Under the pieces are notes generated by a model. It did not search any database. It was not told where the DNA came from and was given only the letters and a program-made list of their open reading frames with translations. Below, piece after piece: positions 1-7,732 of a stretch of 34,296 nt of DNA. How positions within the stretch are numbered: the first letter of the stretch is position 1; each line of letters begins with the position of its first letter. The position numbers and the translations under genes were made by a program. The DNA comes from Candidatus Methanofastidiosum methylothiophilum (GTDB lineage Archaea > Methanobacteriota_B > Thermococci > Methanofastidiosales > Methanofastidiosaceae): contig LNJB01000011.1 in NCBI GenBank assembly GCA_001587595.1, positions 7,984 through 42,279 on the forward strand. Reading direction: 5' to 3'.

Positions 1-393
1 ATCAAAGCAAAAAAACTTGGCGCAAAGATTGTAGTTGTACATGGTGAAACACCAGTAGAGCCAGTAATGCTTGGAACAAACAGAAGTGCAATTGAAAGTG
101 GTGAAGTTGATATTCTTGCACATCCAGGAATAATTGATGAAAAAGATGCAAAACTTGCAAACAAATCAGACATATTCCTTGAAATTACTGCAAGAAGTGG
201 ACACAACATTGGAAACGGTAGGGTAGCTGCTTTAGGAGAGAATTTTCTTTTGAATACAGATACGCATTCACCAAACAATCTTATTACCCAAGAATTCGCC
301 TATAAGGTCGCCTTAGGGGCAGGACTTAATGAAGAATCTTCAATAAATGTAATTAAAGAAAATCCTAAAGTGTTACTTGAAAAAATATTATAA
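1..393 (+). CDS. PHP-domain phosphoesterase, 3' part only
   Basis: The reading frame is open from base 1, so the 5' end lies outside the window and 130 residues remain. Visible PHP-family metal-ligand motifs are VVHGET, ILAHPG and, near the end, NTDTHSP, the order seen in the C-terminal half of PHP metal-dependent phosphoesterases. Archaeal relatives of this type are often annotated as histidinol-phosphatase-like PHP proteins, but the substrate is not readable from sequence. The family call is firm and the specific function is unknown. It ends 23 bases before the stop of a convergent gene. Confidence 0.8.
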   Translation: MKAKKLGAKIVVVHGETPVEPVMLGTNRSAIESGEVDILAHPGIIDEKDAKLANKSDIFLEITARSGHNIGNGRVAALGENFLLNTDTHSPNNLITQEFAYKVALGAGLNEESSINVIKENPKVLLEKIL

Positions 394-416
394 AAAGCAA
401 TATTCAATATTCGCCT

Positions 417-1043
417 TTATTTTTTTAGTCTGGCATTAGTTCCGAGTAAATAAGCACCAAATCCTATTGACCATATCATAAGAGGATATACTATCCATCT
501 TTCTGTTCCCCCACTACCTAATATTGGAATAAAAAATCTTGCAGAGACAAGAAATAAAAGTGAAATTCCACCAATACATAATGATATATGGCCGTAGGGA
601 GGTTCTATAATCTTTGAAGAAGCAATGGCAGCAATACCTCCTGAGATAAAAGTAATTAAAGCAAAAATTGGATGCAATATCTTAACATTTCCTGGGAATA
701 TTCCAACTCCTAGCACTCCAAGTCCAAATAAACTAAAAGAAATGTTAAAAATTAGTTTTTTGTATAATAAAAACATACAGTATGCGCTAATTAGGGCCAT
801 TATACCTGCTATAATCATTGTTAAATTGAAAATTATGGCTGATGGATGAATTGTTATATCATTTGAGGAGTGAGTTGATCCAAGATCGCTTATCATACTA
901 TCCGAAGTAGTATATTCATATGGGTAGAAAATTTCAGCAGTGATTATGCCCATTATTACGATAAATCCTGCAAGAAATAAGAGAGTGCCAGCTACCAACT
1001 GAGGATCCCTTTTAAATAAATTAATATCTGAAATTAATGTCAT
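417..1043 (-). CDS. DUF998-family multi-pass membrane protein
   Basis: A 208-residue hydrophobic protein with about six predicted membrane segments. A polar loop after the first helix carries YEYTTSDSMISDLGS, typical of DUF998 proteins, whose function is unknown. I chose the ATG at 1043 rather than an in-frame start 20 codons upstream. A TATA-like element (TATAAAT, 1071-1077, minus strand) would place the transcript start about 5 nt before 1043, and the alternative start would lie upstream of the transcript. It is divergent from the small membrane protein at 1172. Confidence 0.75.
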   Translation of the reverse strand: MTLISDINLFKRDPQLVAGTLLFLAGFIVIMGIITAEIFYPYEYTTSDSMISDLGSTHSSNDITIHPSAIIFNLTMIIAGIMALISAYCMFLLYKKLIFNISFSLFGLGVLGVGIFPGNVKILHPIFALITFISGGIAAIASSKIIEPPYGHISLCIGGISLLFLVSARFFIPILGSGGTERWIVYPLMIWSIGFGAYLLGTNARLKK

Positions 1044-1140
1044 CCCCTTATAATAATTACATATTAAGGAATTTATATGATTTACTTTTAGAAAGATAGA
1101 CACTAATTTTGATAGAGATTCTTTTATAATACTGCAAAAC

Positions 1141-1150
1141 TCTTATAAAC
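1141..1150 (+). promoter_or_regulatory. TATA box for the small membrane protein gene
   Basis: TCTTATAAAC is centred about 26 nt before the ATG at 1172, the usual archaeal TATA-to-start distance, so the mRNA is predicted to be leaderless. Confidence 0.55.
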
Positions 1151-1171
1151 AATTTTTTTAATTTTTAAAAT

Positions 1172-1429
1172 ATGGACATTGGGCAGTTTATTAAAAATGT
1201 TGTTGATGCCATACTATCATTTAGTGACTTTATAGCAGAAGAGATTTCTGCTCTAACAAATGGATTCCTCCCAGAAGCCGCAGTCAATGAAGTAGGAATT
1301 TTAATTCTTTTAGTTATTTTGAGATTGGGATTTGATTATGCAAAAAAGATATTGGAAATCTTGATTGTAATATTTGTCATTTACATAGTAATACAACTTC
1401 TGCCTTCAATCATTAATTCGATAGGGTAG
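1172..1429 (+). CDS. Small membrane protein of unknown function
   Basis: 85 residues. The N-terminal half is amphipathic and weakly acidic. The C-terminal half has two closely spaced hydrophobic stretches (about residues 44-53 and 60-82), so one or two membrane helices are expected. I recognise no family. A TATA box at the right distance supports the start and argues that it is a real gene. The stop lies 11 bases before the methylthiotransferase gene, so the two are probably cotranscribed. Confidence 0.6.
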   Translation: MDIGQFIKNVVDAILSFSDFIAEEISALTNGFLPEAAVNEVGILILLVILRLGFDYAKKILEILIVIFVIYIVIQLLPSIINSIG

Positions 1430-1440
1430 CGTTAAGAAAG

Positions 1441-2694
1441 ATGCAGCATAAGATTTTTATTGAGACTTATGGCTGTACCCTGAATAAGGGTGACAGTGAG
1501 ATAATTAAGTATCTTTTGAATGACTACCTTGTTGAATCAATTGACGAAGCAAATACAGTAATATTAAATACTTGTGGAGTCAAGGGGCAAACTGAAAAAA
1601 AGATTGCCTTAAGGATATCTTCTTTAGTTAACAACAAAAGAGTAATCGTATCAGGATGTCTTCCCAAAATAAATCCTGATGTTATTGACGAGAGGGTATC
1701 AGGGATTATTGGAACTAATGATATAGATCGCATTCTTGAAATTGTCCTTTCAAAAGAAAAAAAAATTTTTATTTCAGAGGATAATAAAAGACTAGGGCCT
1801 AAAACTTCTTTTAAAAAGATTAGAGATAACTCTTCTTCTGCAATTGTCCAGATTTCAGAAGGATGTGCTGGACAATGTAGTTTTTGTTGTACAAGATTTG
1901 CTAGAGGAAGCGTCCATAGTTTTCCTATTGAAGGAATAGTAAAAGAAGTTAGTGAAGCTCTTAAAGAAGGGTATAGAGAAATTCTCCTTACTTCTCAAGA
2001 TACAGCTGCATACGGATTAGATAGCGGGGATACACTCCCATCCCTTCTTAAAAAAATCTTTAGCATAAATGAGAAATTCATGTTGAGACTTGGCATGGCA
2101 AATCCAAATCATATAAAAAAATTTAAGCATGAATTAGTAGAGATATACAAAGATCCCCATATGTATAAATTTTTGCATCTGCCTGTTCAATCGGGAGATA
2201 ATAGTGTTCTTGTAGATATGAATAGAGGATACACTGTTAAAGATTTTTTAGAGACAGTTAATCTTTTTAGAGAAAACATAAGGGATATTTACCTAGCTAC
2301 AGATATTATCGTAGGATTTCCTACTGAAGATGATGCTGCATTTGAAAACACTTTCAAACTTATAGAAACTATAAGGCCAGATAAGATTAATCTCACTCGT
2401 TTTTCTCCAAGACCTGGAACGCCTTCATCAAAAATGAGGCAAATACCAACATGGATTGTTAAAGAAAGATCTAGAAGATTAAATCTTCTCAGGAAAAAAA
2501 TTTCTCATGAGATAAATAAATCTTATATTGGAAGATACTTTGAAGCACTTGTGACTGAAAAAAATAAAGACGGAACATTTACTGGTAGAATATATAACAA
2601 TAAACCCGTCATTTTAGAGAATACTGAGGTCGGTCAATTCATTGATATTGATATAGAAGATGCGACTCCCACATACCTTATTGGGAGAAGGTGA
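1441..2694 (+). CDS. tRNA t6A37 methylthiotransferase (CDKAL1/MtaB-like)
   Basis: A 417-residue radical SAM methylthiotransferase. The N-terminal UPF0004 domain has its three cluster cysteines at C12 (YGCTLNKGD), C45 (NTCGVKGQTE) and C73 (SGC). The radical SAM motif EGCAGQCSFC is at C142, C146 and C149. A TRAM-like domain occupies roughly the last 60 residues. In this family the enzyme converts t6A37 in ANN-decoding tRNAs to ms2t6A. The archaeal/eukaryotic e-MtaB branch is the natural assignment, and the KEOPS-type Pcc1-like gene at 16263 would belong to the machinery making its t6A substrate. The last codons run close to the MazG-like gene, 4 bases downstream. Confidence 0.9.
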   Translation: MQHKIFIETYGCTLNKGDSEIIKYLLNDYLVESIDEANTVILNTCGVKGQTEKKIALRISSLVNNKRVIVSGCLPKINPDVIDERVSGIIGTNDIDRILEIVLSKEKKIFISEDNKRLGPKTSFKKIRDNSSSAIVQISEGCAGQCSFCCTRFARGSVHSFPIEGIVKEVSEALKEGYREILLTSQDTAAYGLDSGDTLPSLLKKIFSINEKFMLRLGMANPNHIKKFKHELVEIYKDPHMYKFLHLPVQSGDNSVLVDMNRGYTVKDFLETVNLFRENIRDIYLATDIIVGFPTEDDAAFENTFKLIETIRPDKINLTRFSPRPGTPSSKMRQIPTWIVKERSRRLNLLRKKISHEINKSYIGRYFEALVTEKNKDGTFTGRIYNNKPVILENTEVGQFIDIDIEDATPTYLIGRR

Positions 2695-2698
2695 TTTA

Positions 2699-3043
2699 TT
2701 GGATTTGAAAGAATTACAAAAAAAAGATAAAATATTTTGCGAGGAGCGTGGATGGGATAAATTCCCTCCTTCACTTGTCTTAATTCATCTTTATGAAGAA
2801 TTATCTGAAGTTGGAGAATATATACTCTACAAAGATGGTTACAAAAAGAGTGGGATGGGAAATGATAGAAATGCAGATTATGAGAATCTTAAGCGTGAGT
2901 TTGGGCAGATATTATCTTTATTGATGCAACTTGCTAACTCTTTTGGTATTGATCTGGAATCGGCATTTTTATCAGAATTTGAAATAATGCAAAAGAGATT
3001 TGGAAAGAGAGAATGGAAAGAATATATGGGTAATATTGTTTAG
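2699..3043 (+). CDS. MazG-like nucleotide pyrophosphohydrolase fold protein
   Basis: I place the start at TTG 2699, five bases after the Shine-Dalgarno-like GGTGA. An earlier in-frame ATG lies inside the upstream gene. The 114-residue protein has the all-alpha NTP-pyrophosphatase layout: a first acidic helix EELSEV (E33, E34, E37), a variable loop, and a second helix REFGQIL followed by LANSFGIDLESAF. In active MazG proteins the second helix carries ExxD. Here E67 is present, but the Asp position is Gln70. The fold assignment is good. Catalytic activity on NTPs is doubtful. Confidence 0.7.
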   Translation: MDLKELQKKDKIFCEERGWDKFPPSLVLIHLYEELSEVGEYILYKDGYKKSGMGNDRNADYENLKREFGQILSLLMQLANSFGIDLESAFLSEFEIMQKRFGKREWKEYMGNIV

Positions 3044-3062
3044 GGGGGCTTAAAAGCCCCCC
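3043..3062 (+). terminator. GC-rich perfect stem-loop after the MazG-like gene
   Basis: GGGGGGCT-TAAA-AGCCCCCC, a perfect 8-bp stem with a 4-nt loop that begins on the last base of the stop codon. It is very G/C-rich for this AT-rich sequence. No long U-tract follows, so it may be a 3' mRNA stabiliser or pause element rather than a terminator. Confidence 0.5.
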
Positions 3063-3087
3063 TGGAGGGAAAATGGAGGAAAAAGAT

Positions 3088-3124
3088 GAGCAACACCATT
3101 AATCAATCTTTAATAATGGTGCTC
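3088..3124 (+). other. Second stem-loop in the 3044-3192 intergenic region
   Basis: GAGC (3088-3091) and ACCATTA (3095-3101) pair with TAATGGT (3114-3120) and GCTC (3121-3124), giving 11 bp with a 3-nt bulge and a 12-nt loop. Its role is unknown. It lies between the GC-rich hairpin and the promoter of the next gene. Confidence 0.4.
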
Positions 3125-3151
3125 ATAACTGTATACTATTATTGTTACAAC

Positions 3152-3161
3152 ACTATATAAA
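3152..3161 (+). promoter_or_regulatory. TATA box for the radical SAM gene
   Basis: CTATATAAAG is centred near 3156, so transcription should start near 3182. This rules out the in-frame TTG at 3142 as the translation start and favours the ATG at 3193. Confidence 0.55.
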
Positions 3162-3192
3162 GCTTTCGGTATCATTGTTTAACAATAATGTA

Positions 3193-4116
3193 ATGATGAT
3201 TATCATGACTGTTTTATTTTCTTTGGGATCGGCTGTAAAACTCGGCCTTAAAAAAGGAATCCCTTTGGTAGACCAAAGAACATGTTATCTTATGATTGAA
3301 GGCGAATGTAATGCCGGATGCCTCTTTTGTATAAGGCCAAAAGATCAATCAAAACTTTCGAGACTGCCTTGGTACTCATTTGATTTAGAAAAATCTATCA
3401 CTCAAATTGAAGCTATTTTTGAGCGTGTTTGCATTCAAAGTATTAGCTATAATAAATTTATTTTTGACATAAAAGATATAATAACTAAATTCTCTATAAA
3501 AATTCCAATCTCAGTGTCTCTTTCCTTAAAAAATTATAACGAGATTGATAGTCTATATGGTAATGTGGATAAGATTGGCATAGGATTAGACTGTGCGAGG
3601 AAAGATATCTTCAAACAAATGAAACCTTACTATAGTTGGAACAAAACATGGAAGGGCATAGAGAATGCTTCAGAAATATTTGGAAAATATAACGTAATTT
3701 GCCACCTCATAGCTGGACTAGGTGAAACTGAAAAAGACATGATTTTAACATTTCAAAAGCTTTTTGATATGGGAACATACCCTTCTTTATTTGCATTTAC
3801 TCCAATTAAAGGAACAATATTTGAAAAACTATCACCACCTAATATTTTAAGTTATAGGAGACTTCAAATTGCCCAATATTTAATTACTTCAAATATAAAA
3901 AAAGCTGAAGAATTTCATTTTGAAAAAGGAGATATATTTTTTGATAATGAGGATTTCAATAATCTAAAACCTGATATTTTTGTTACTCGGGGATGTCCTT
4001 CATGCGATCGACCGTTTTATAATGAATCCCCTAAAGGGAATATATACAATTTTCCCAACATGAGTCTAGTTCCCCAGGATATCTTAAAAGGAATTTTGGA
4101 CCATAAAGTTTATTAA
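3193..4116 (+). CDS. Radical SAM protein with C-terminal CPSC motif
   Basis: 307 residues from the ATG at 3193, chosen because the TATA box lies downstream of the alternative TTG. The cluster motif GECNAGCLFC (C39, C43, C46) has CxxxCxxC spacing, followed by LSRLPWYSFD. The C-terminus carries GCPSCDRPFYNE, a Cys pair that could hold an auxiliary iron-sulfur cluster. The layout resembles BioB/LipS-like archaeal radical SAM enzymes. From memory, a similar C-terminal Cys/Arg-Pro-Tyr-Asn-Glu block occurs in archaeal two-component lipoyl synthases, but I cannot confirm this. No lipoate or biotin gene is nearby. The family call is firm and the substrate is open. Confidence 0.8.
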   Translation: MMIIMTVLFSLGSAVKLGLKKGIPLVDQRTCYLMIEGECNAGCLFCIRPKDQSKLSRLPWYSFDLEKSITQIEAIFERVCIQSISYNKFIFDIKDIITKFSIKIPISVSLSLKNYNEIDSLYGNVDKIGIGLDCARKDIFKQMKPYYSWNKTWKGIENASEIFGKYNVICHLIAGLGETEKDMILTFQKLFDMGTYPSLFAFTPIKGTIFEKLSPPNILSYRRLQIAQYLITSNIKKAEEFHFEKGDIFFDNEDFNNLKPDIFVTRGCPSCDRPFYNESPKGNIYNFPNMSLVPQDILKGILDHKVY

Positions 4117-4145
4117 ATATTTATGACAAAATAATTTGTGATGTT

Positions 4146-4472
4146 ATGGAGGATACATTTAATATAGAGGTTAAGATACCTGACTTTGTAAAACTTTTAG
4201 GTGAAGAAGGCAAGAATCAAATTTTAGAAGAAGTTAAGAAAAAAGTTGACAAGGATGTATCTAACATTGTTGTTAAAGCCGCAAGGGAAATAATGGCTGA
4301 AAAGTTGGGGCTTGATACAAGAGAAAGTCCATTTGGACCAATACCTGCAAAAAAACATTCTGCACCTATTGAGGAAGATGAATCTAAATCTAATATGCTT
4401 TGCCCAAATTGTCAAAAACCACTTGAATCTGGAGTTAAATTTTGTAGATTCTGTGGTCAAAAGTTGGGCTAA
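4146..4472 (+). CDS. Small protein with C-terminal zinc ribbon
   Basis: 108 residues. The N-terminal 60 are charged and helical, with repeated Lys/Glu-Val and a possible short coiled coil near EEVKKKVDKDV. A flexible Pro/Lys/Glu linker follows, then a zinc ribbon CPNC...CRFC of the kind that binds one Zn(II). No enzymatic motif is visible. It could be an adaptor or nucleic-acid-binding protein. The gene overlaps the convergent DUF116 gene by four bases at its 3' end. Confidence 0.7.
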   Translation: MEDTFNIEVKIPDFVKLLGEEGKNQILEEVKKKVDKDVSNIVVKAAREIMAEKLGLDTRESPFGPIPAKKHSAPIEEDESKSNMLCPNCQKPLESGVKFCRFCGQKLG

Positions 4473-5113
4473 TCCTCGGGGATTATCAAAGCTTTTTTTA
4501 TCTTTTCATAATCTACTTTTGTTTCTATACATCCATCTATTTCAAGATTAATACCCCTTCCGGGGATTTTGAGATAGTCCAAGACTAAACTGGCCTCTCG
4601 AAGTTCAACATGACATCCCACACCAATAATTGCCTTGGGTCTAGCAAGTTTTATTACCTTTTTTACAAAAGATCCCCCAGGCACAATAAATACTTTGATA
4701 TTCCTCTCTTCACAGAAACTAATTAGATCTCCTATTCCACATTTTCCACATTTTGTGCACTGAAAACCTTTGGCCGAATCAAGAATTGATGGACAATTGA
4801 TTTTTCTAAGACATTGGGGAAGTAGTAGAATTCTATCTTCAAAGGGAATTTTAGTGAGTTTTTTATAATGAATAAAATTTCTCATATCATTTGAAATAAT
4901 ATCGATATAGCCTTTTTTTAACCCAATTTTTTCAGTCAATATCTTTAGCGGGTGGTATAGCAAATCTAAAACAAAAATTATAAATCTTGGAAAAAATACT
5001 TTTTTTGTCTTAGCAGAATAAGAAATTAAGATTATGGTTATAATTAACAATAATACTATTAATAAGAAAATAGTTGCTATTATTATTCCTAGAATCCCAA
5101 ATATATCTATCAT
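4469..5113 (-). CDS. DUF116 membrane-anchored Cys-rich protein (copy B)
   Basis: 214 residues. A strongly hydrophobic N-terminal helix (about residues 5-33) is followed by the DUF116 core: LLPQCLRKINCPS, then the Cys cluster CTKCGKCGIG, the motif VPGGSFVKK, GVGCHVEL, and DGCIETKVD near the end. DUF116 function is unknown. The conserved cysteines suggest a metal or Fe-S site facing the cytoplasm. Its ATG shares one base with the stop of the upstream paralogue (TAATG), so the two are translationally coupled. Confidence 0.85.
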   Translation of the reverse strand: MIDIFGILGIIIATIFLLIVLLLIITIILISYSAKTKKVFFPRFIIFVLDLLYHPLKILTEKIGLKKGYIDIISNDMRNFIHYKKLTKIPFEDRILLLPQCLRKINCPSILDSAKGFQCTKCGKCGIGDLISFCEERNIKVFIVPGGSFVKKVIKLARPKAIIGVGCHVELREASLVLDYLKIPGRGINLEIDGCIETKVDYEKIKKALIIPED

Positions 5114-5763
5114 TAGTTTACTCCTAACAGTATTTCTTTCACTATTTCCATGTCCACATCAGTCTCTATACATCCTGTTTTTTTCAAAAGTACGCCGTAT
5201 TGTGGCATTCCTTTAGTAGATAGTATCCTCATCATTTCATTTAATTCAGCATGACATGCTATTAACAAAACAGAAGAATGTGGGTGTCGTTTTAACACCC
5301 TTTTTACAAAAGATCCTCCAGGGGCTATAAAAACTTTAATAGAATTCTCATCACACATTTCCTTAAAGTTTCCTATTTTACATTTTCCACATTTGATACA
5401 ATTAACGCCTAGCTCTGGATTAACTTGTGCCTTACACTCAATAGATCTTAAACAATATGGGAAAACAACTATCCTATCCTCAATTTTTGAAGAGAAATAT
5501 TCATTTTTTAGTATTCCGTTTCTTATTTCAATCTCTACTTTGTCTACAACACTTTTATCTATATTTGAATATACAAAAAGTCGTTTAAGTGGGTAGTAAA
5601 GGACATCTAAAAGAAATAATGTGGCCTTTGGAAATACTATTTTTTTTTTCCTGACCATCCTAAAAATTAAAAAAGTAGCAATTAAAAGAAGTATCCCCAA
5701 AATAATAATAATAATTACAAATATAACACCCAATACAGAAAAAAAACTAGGCAATTCATTCAT
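5113..5763 (-). CDS. DUF116 membrane-anchored Cys-rich protein (copy A)
   Basis: 216 residues with the same plan as its downstream neighbour: an N-terminal membrane helix (about residues 9-35), FPYCLRSIECKA, the cluster CIKCGKCKIG, APGGSFVKR, IACHAEL and TGCIETDVD. The two proteins are clearly paralogous but diverged, with different N-terminal tails and C-termini. Tandem, coupled expression suggests they act together, perhaps as a heterodimer (inference). The start ATG at 5763 is preceded by an AT-rich stretch without a clear Shine-Dalgarno. Confidence 0.85.
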   Translation of the reverse strand: MNELPSFFSVLGVIFVIIIIILGILLLIATFLIFRMVRKKKIVFPKATLFLLDVLYYPLKRLFVYSNIDKSVVDKVEIEIRNGILKNEYFSSKIEDRIVVFPYCLRSIECKAQVNPELGVNCIKCGKCKIGNFKEMCDENSIKVFIAPGGSFVKRVLKRHPHSSVLLIACHAELNEMMRILSTKGMPQYGVLLKKTGCIETDVDMEIVKEILLGVN

Positions 5764-5805
5764 TACAATAGAATAAAAAATCTTATTTAAAAATATAATT
5801 GATTA

Positions 5806-7401
5806 TTATACCTTTTTGAAAATTTTAGGTCTTAATAGGTACAATACAAGAATAACAAGCCCTGCCCCCAAAACAATCAAAGTTCCTAGTATTATTACTA
5901 TGGAATTCTTTCTAATTGTTATACCGTCAATAGCACTTATTTTTGAATTAATCAAATTTACTTTTTCTTGATCGCCAAGCTCTGTATAAAGTTTTTTTGC
6001 TTCAATATAGTTTTCTCTAGATTTCCTATAGTCTCCTGCTGTATAACTGTCCTCTGCTGTTCTAAAAAATCTAGCCGCCTCGTCTAATCTTACGTCGTCT
6101 CCTATTGTGATAAGCATTGATTTAAAATTATTGGCTTCTTTATTTGTAGGGGAGATGTCAAGTGCGGTATTAATGGCCTCAATTGCTTCTTGGTAATTTC
6201 CAAGACTATATTCTGCTCTTGCAATTCCGTACCATACACCAAATAAGCTATTATTTAATCTACTTGCAATTTTATAGGTAGACAATGCTTCATCGTATTT
6301 GCCAAGTGAGAATAAAATATCCCCTTTTAATATCAACGCTTCCATTTTTTGTTCGTATCCAGGGTCTCTGGCAAGAGCATTATTTATCTCAGTTAACGCA
6401 TCTGTGAATCGTCTTTTGTTCCACAATGATTTGGCTTTGATAAGGTATGGTTCATATTTTGAAGGGTCAATCTCTATGGCTTTGTCACTAGTTTTCATCG
6501 CATCATCATAGTTGTTATTAGCTAGGTACTCTTCTGCCGCAAAAACTAATTCCGCATATGTTAAATCTTTTTCTTCTGGAGGTGTAATCCCAGTATTTCC
6601 TGAAAAATAGTCAAAAATATTTGTGATAAGTCTTAAGTGATCATATTTAGTAATCATATGGTCTTCGATAAAAGTTGAAGATCCAATTGCCACTACTTTT
6701 CCACTTAAGACATTAGATTTTGCCGCAACTATTATGCTAGTACCAGAAATAGGATTTAAAGGATCTTTAGGTGGAATGCCGGATTTATCTGGATCACTTA
6801 AATAAGGTCTACTAAGGCTTTGAGGGGATCCTCTCATTAAAGCTTTTGAATTATTAGATGTTAAAGTAAGTGAACATGGTAGCTTCATGGCGATTCTAAA
6901 TATTTCTTTAGTAATGGCATCATCAACTATATTGACAATAATAACGTTAGTTGCATCATTATCGTAGTAGCTCTGTGTGTCTGTAACTAGATCATCGTTA
7001 AAAATAATGCCCATATTAGCTGTTAATTCATTTAATACCTCTCTTGTCTTTTTTGTATCGAGAGAGCTCCCCCCCCTACCAACAACTAAAAGACTCCCGC
7101 CATCTTTTACAAATTTTTCAATAGCAGCTATTTCCTGTGGACTAAAATTTGACTTAGGAACAATAACAAGTAGAACGTCATAATTATTTAGAGTATTTCC
7201 AGTAATTTTAACCTTATTTTCTGATAAAATGAATCCTTTATTTGTAAGCTGATTAATAAACATATCATATCCAGCAGTAAAACTAATTGGTTCATCGTGA
7301 GCAATATCAATTAAAACTCTTTTCTTTGATTCTGCATTAACATTTAATGGTATACTAAATATCAATAATGCAACTATACCTAAAATAAATAATTTTTTCA
7401 T
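5806..7401 (-). CDS. Exported TPR protein with N-terminal DUF4350-like domain
   Basis: 531 residues. A signal peptide (about 1-24, ending NVNA) leads into a Rossmann-like domain (about 28-270) with YDVLLVIVPK, a glycine-rich GGSLLVVGRGGSS and GKVVAIGSSTF, resembling DUF4350/GldG-type ABC-associated domains. Five or so TPR repeats follow (about 283-485), and a C-terminal helix near 505-527 ends in a basic tail. Topology therefore puts the bulk of the protein outside the cell, anchored at the C-terminus. The start is supported by AAGGTGG 5 nt upstream. The function is unknown, and a scaffold role is likely. A seven-C run on the plus strand encodes the Gly loop. Confidence 0.75.
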   Translation of the reverse strand: MKKLFILGIVALLIFSIPLNVNAESKKRVLIDIAHDEPISFTAGYDMFINQLTNKGFILSENKVKITGNTLNNYDVLLVIVPKSNFSPQEIAAIEKFVKDGGSLLVVGRGGSSLDTKKTREVLNELTANMGIIFNDDLVTDTQSYYDNDATNVIIVNIVDDAITKEIFRIAMKLPCSLTLTSNNSKALMRGSPQSLSRPYLSDPDKSGIPPKDPLNPISGTSIIVAAKSNVLSGKVVAIGSSTFIEDHMITKYDHLRLITNIFDYFSGNTGITPPEEKDLTYAELVFAAEEYLANNNYDDAMKTSDKAIEIDPSKYEPYLIKAKSLWNKRRFTDALTEINNALARDPGYEQKMEALILKGDILFSLGKYDEALSTYKIASRLNNSLFGVWYGIARAEYSLGNYQEAIEAINTALDISPTNKEANNFKSMLITIGDDVRLDEAARFFRTAEDSYTAGDYRKSRENYIEAKKLYTELGDQEKVNLINSKISAIDGITIRKNSIVIILGTLIVLGAGLVILVLYLLRPKIFKKV

Positions 7402-7506
7402 GGGGCCACCTTAAAAAACATCATTCAATAACATTTAAAAATATATTTGTTTTGGATACCTTATTAATCGTGTTTGCAGTCGAATTACCCAATAAAACAA
7501 GCTTCA

Positions 7507-7523
7507 CCAAAAGATTTAAATAC
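7507..7523 (+). promoter_or_regulatory. BRE/TATA promoter of 5S rRNA
   Basis: CCAAAAGATTTAAATAC. The TATA core (7515-7522) is centred 26 nt before base 7545, the inferred 5' end of the 5S rRNA. The same BRE-TATA word recurs before psmB and the aromatic operon. Confidence 0.7.
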
Positions 7524-7544
7524 CCACCACAATTATTCAGAAAT

Positions 7545-7661
7545 GGTACGGCGACCATAGCGGAAGTGATACACCTGGACTCATCTCGAACCCAGAAGTT
7601 AAGCCTTCTTGCGTCGTGATTTGTACTGCTAGTAGCGGGAATATCACAACGTCGCCGGCCT
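7545..7661 (+). rRNA. rrf: 5S ribosomal RNA (orphan)
   Basis: Recognised by GGCGACCATAGCGG near the 5' end and the highly conserved loop segment CTCGAACCCAGAAGTTAAGC. Helix I forms between CGGCGAC (7549-7555) and GTCGCCG (7651-7657), with weaker pairing beyond. The ends are estimated from this helix and from the promoter distance, and may be off by a few bases. No 16S, 23S or tRNA gene is adjacent, so this is a free-standing 5S gene with its own promoter. Confidence 0.9.
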
Positions 7662-7732
7662 TTATATTCTTGGCTATTTATATACTAGCCGACTGATGAA
7701 AAACTATATGTTTTGAGGAATGAGGTGTTTTA

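Noticed and set aside
2660-2698. Upstream in-frame ATG for the MazG-like gene
   Set aside because: It lies inside the methylthiotransferase gene and the added 13 residues match nothing. TTG 2699 has a ribosome binding site.
3073-3102. Nine-codon ORF MEEKDEQHH after GGAGGG
   Set aside because: Looks like a leader peptide ending in two His, but the Shine-Dalgarno is only 3 nt away, the predicted promoter of the next gene lies downstream, and that gene has no link to histidine.
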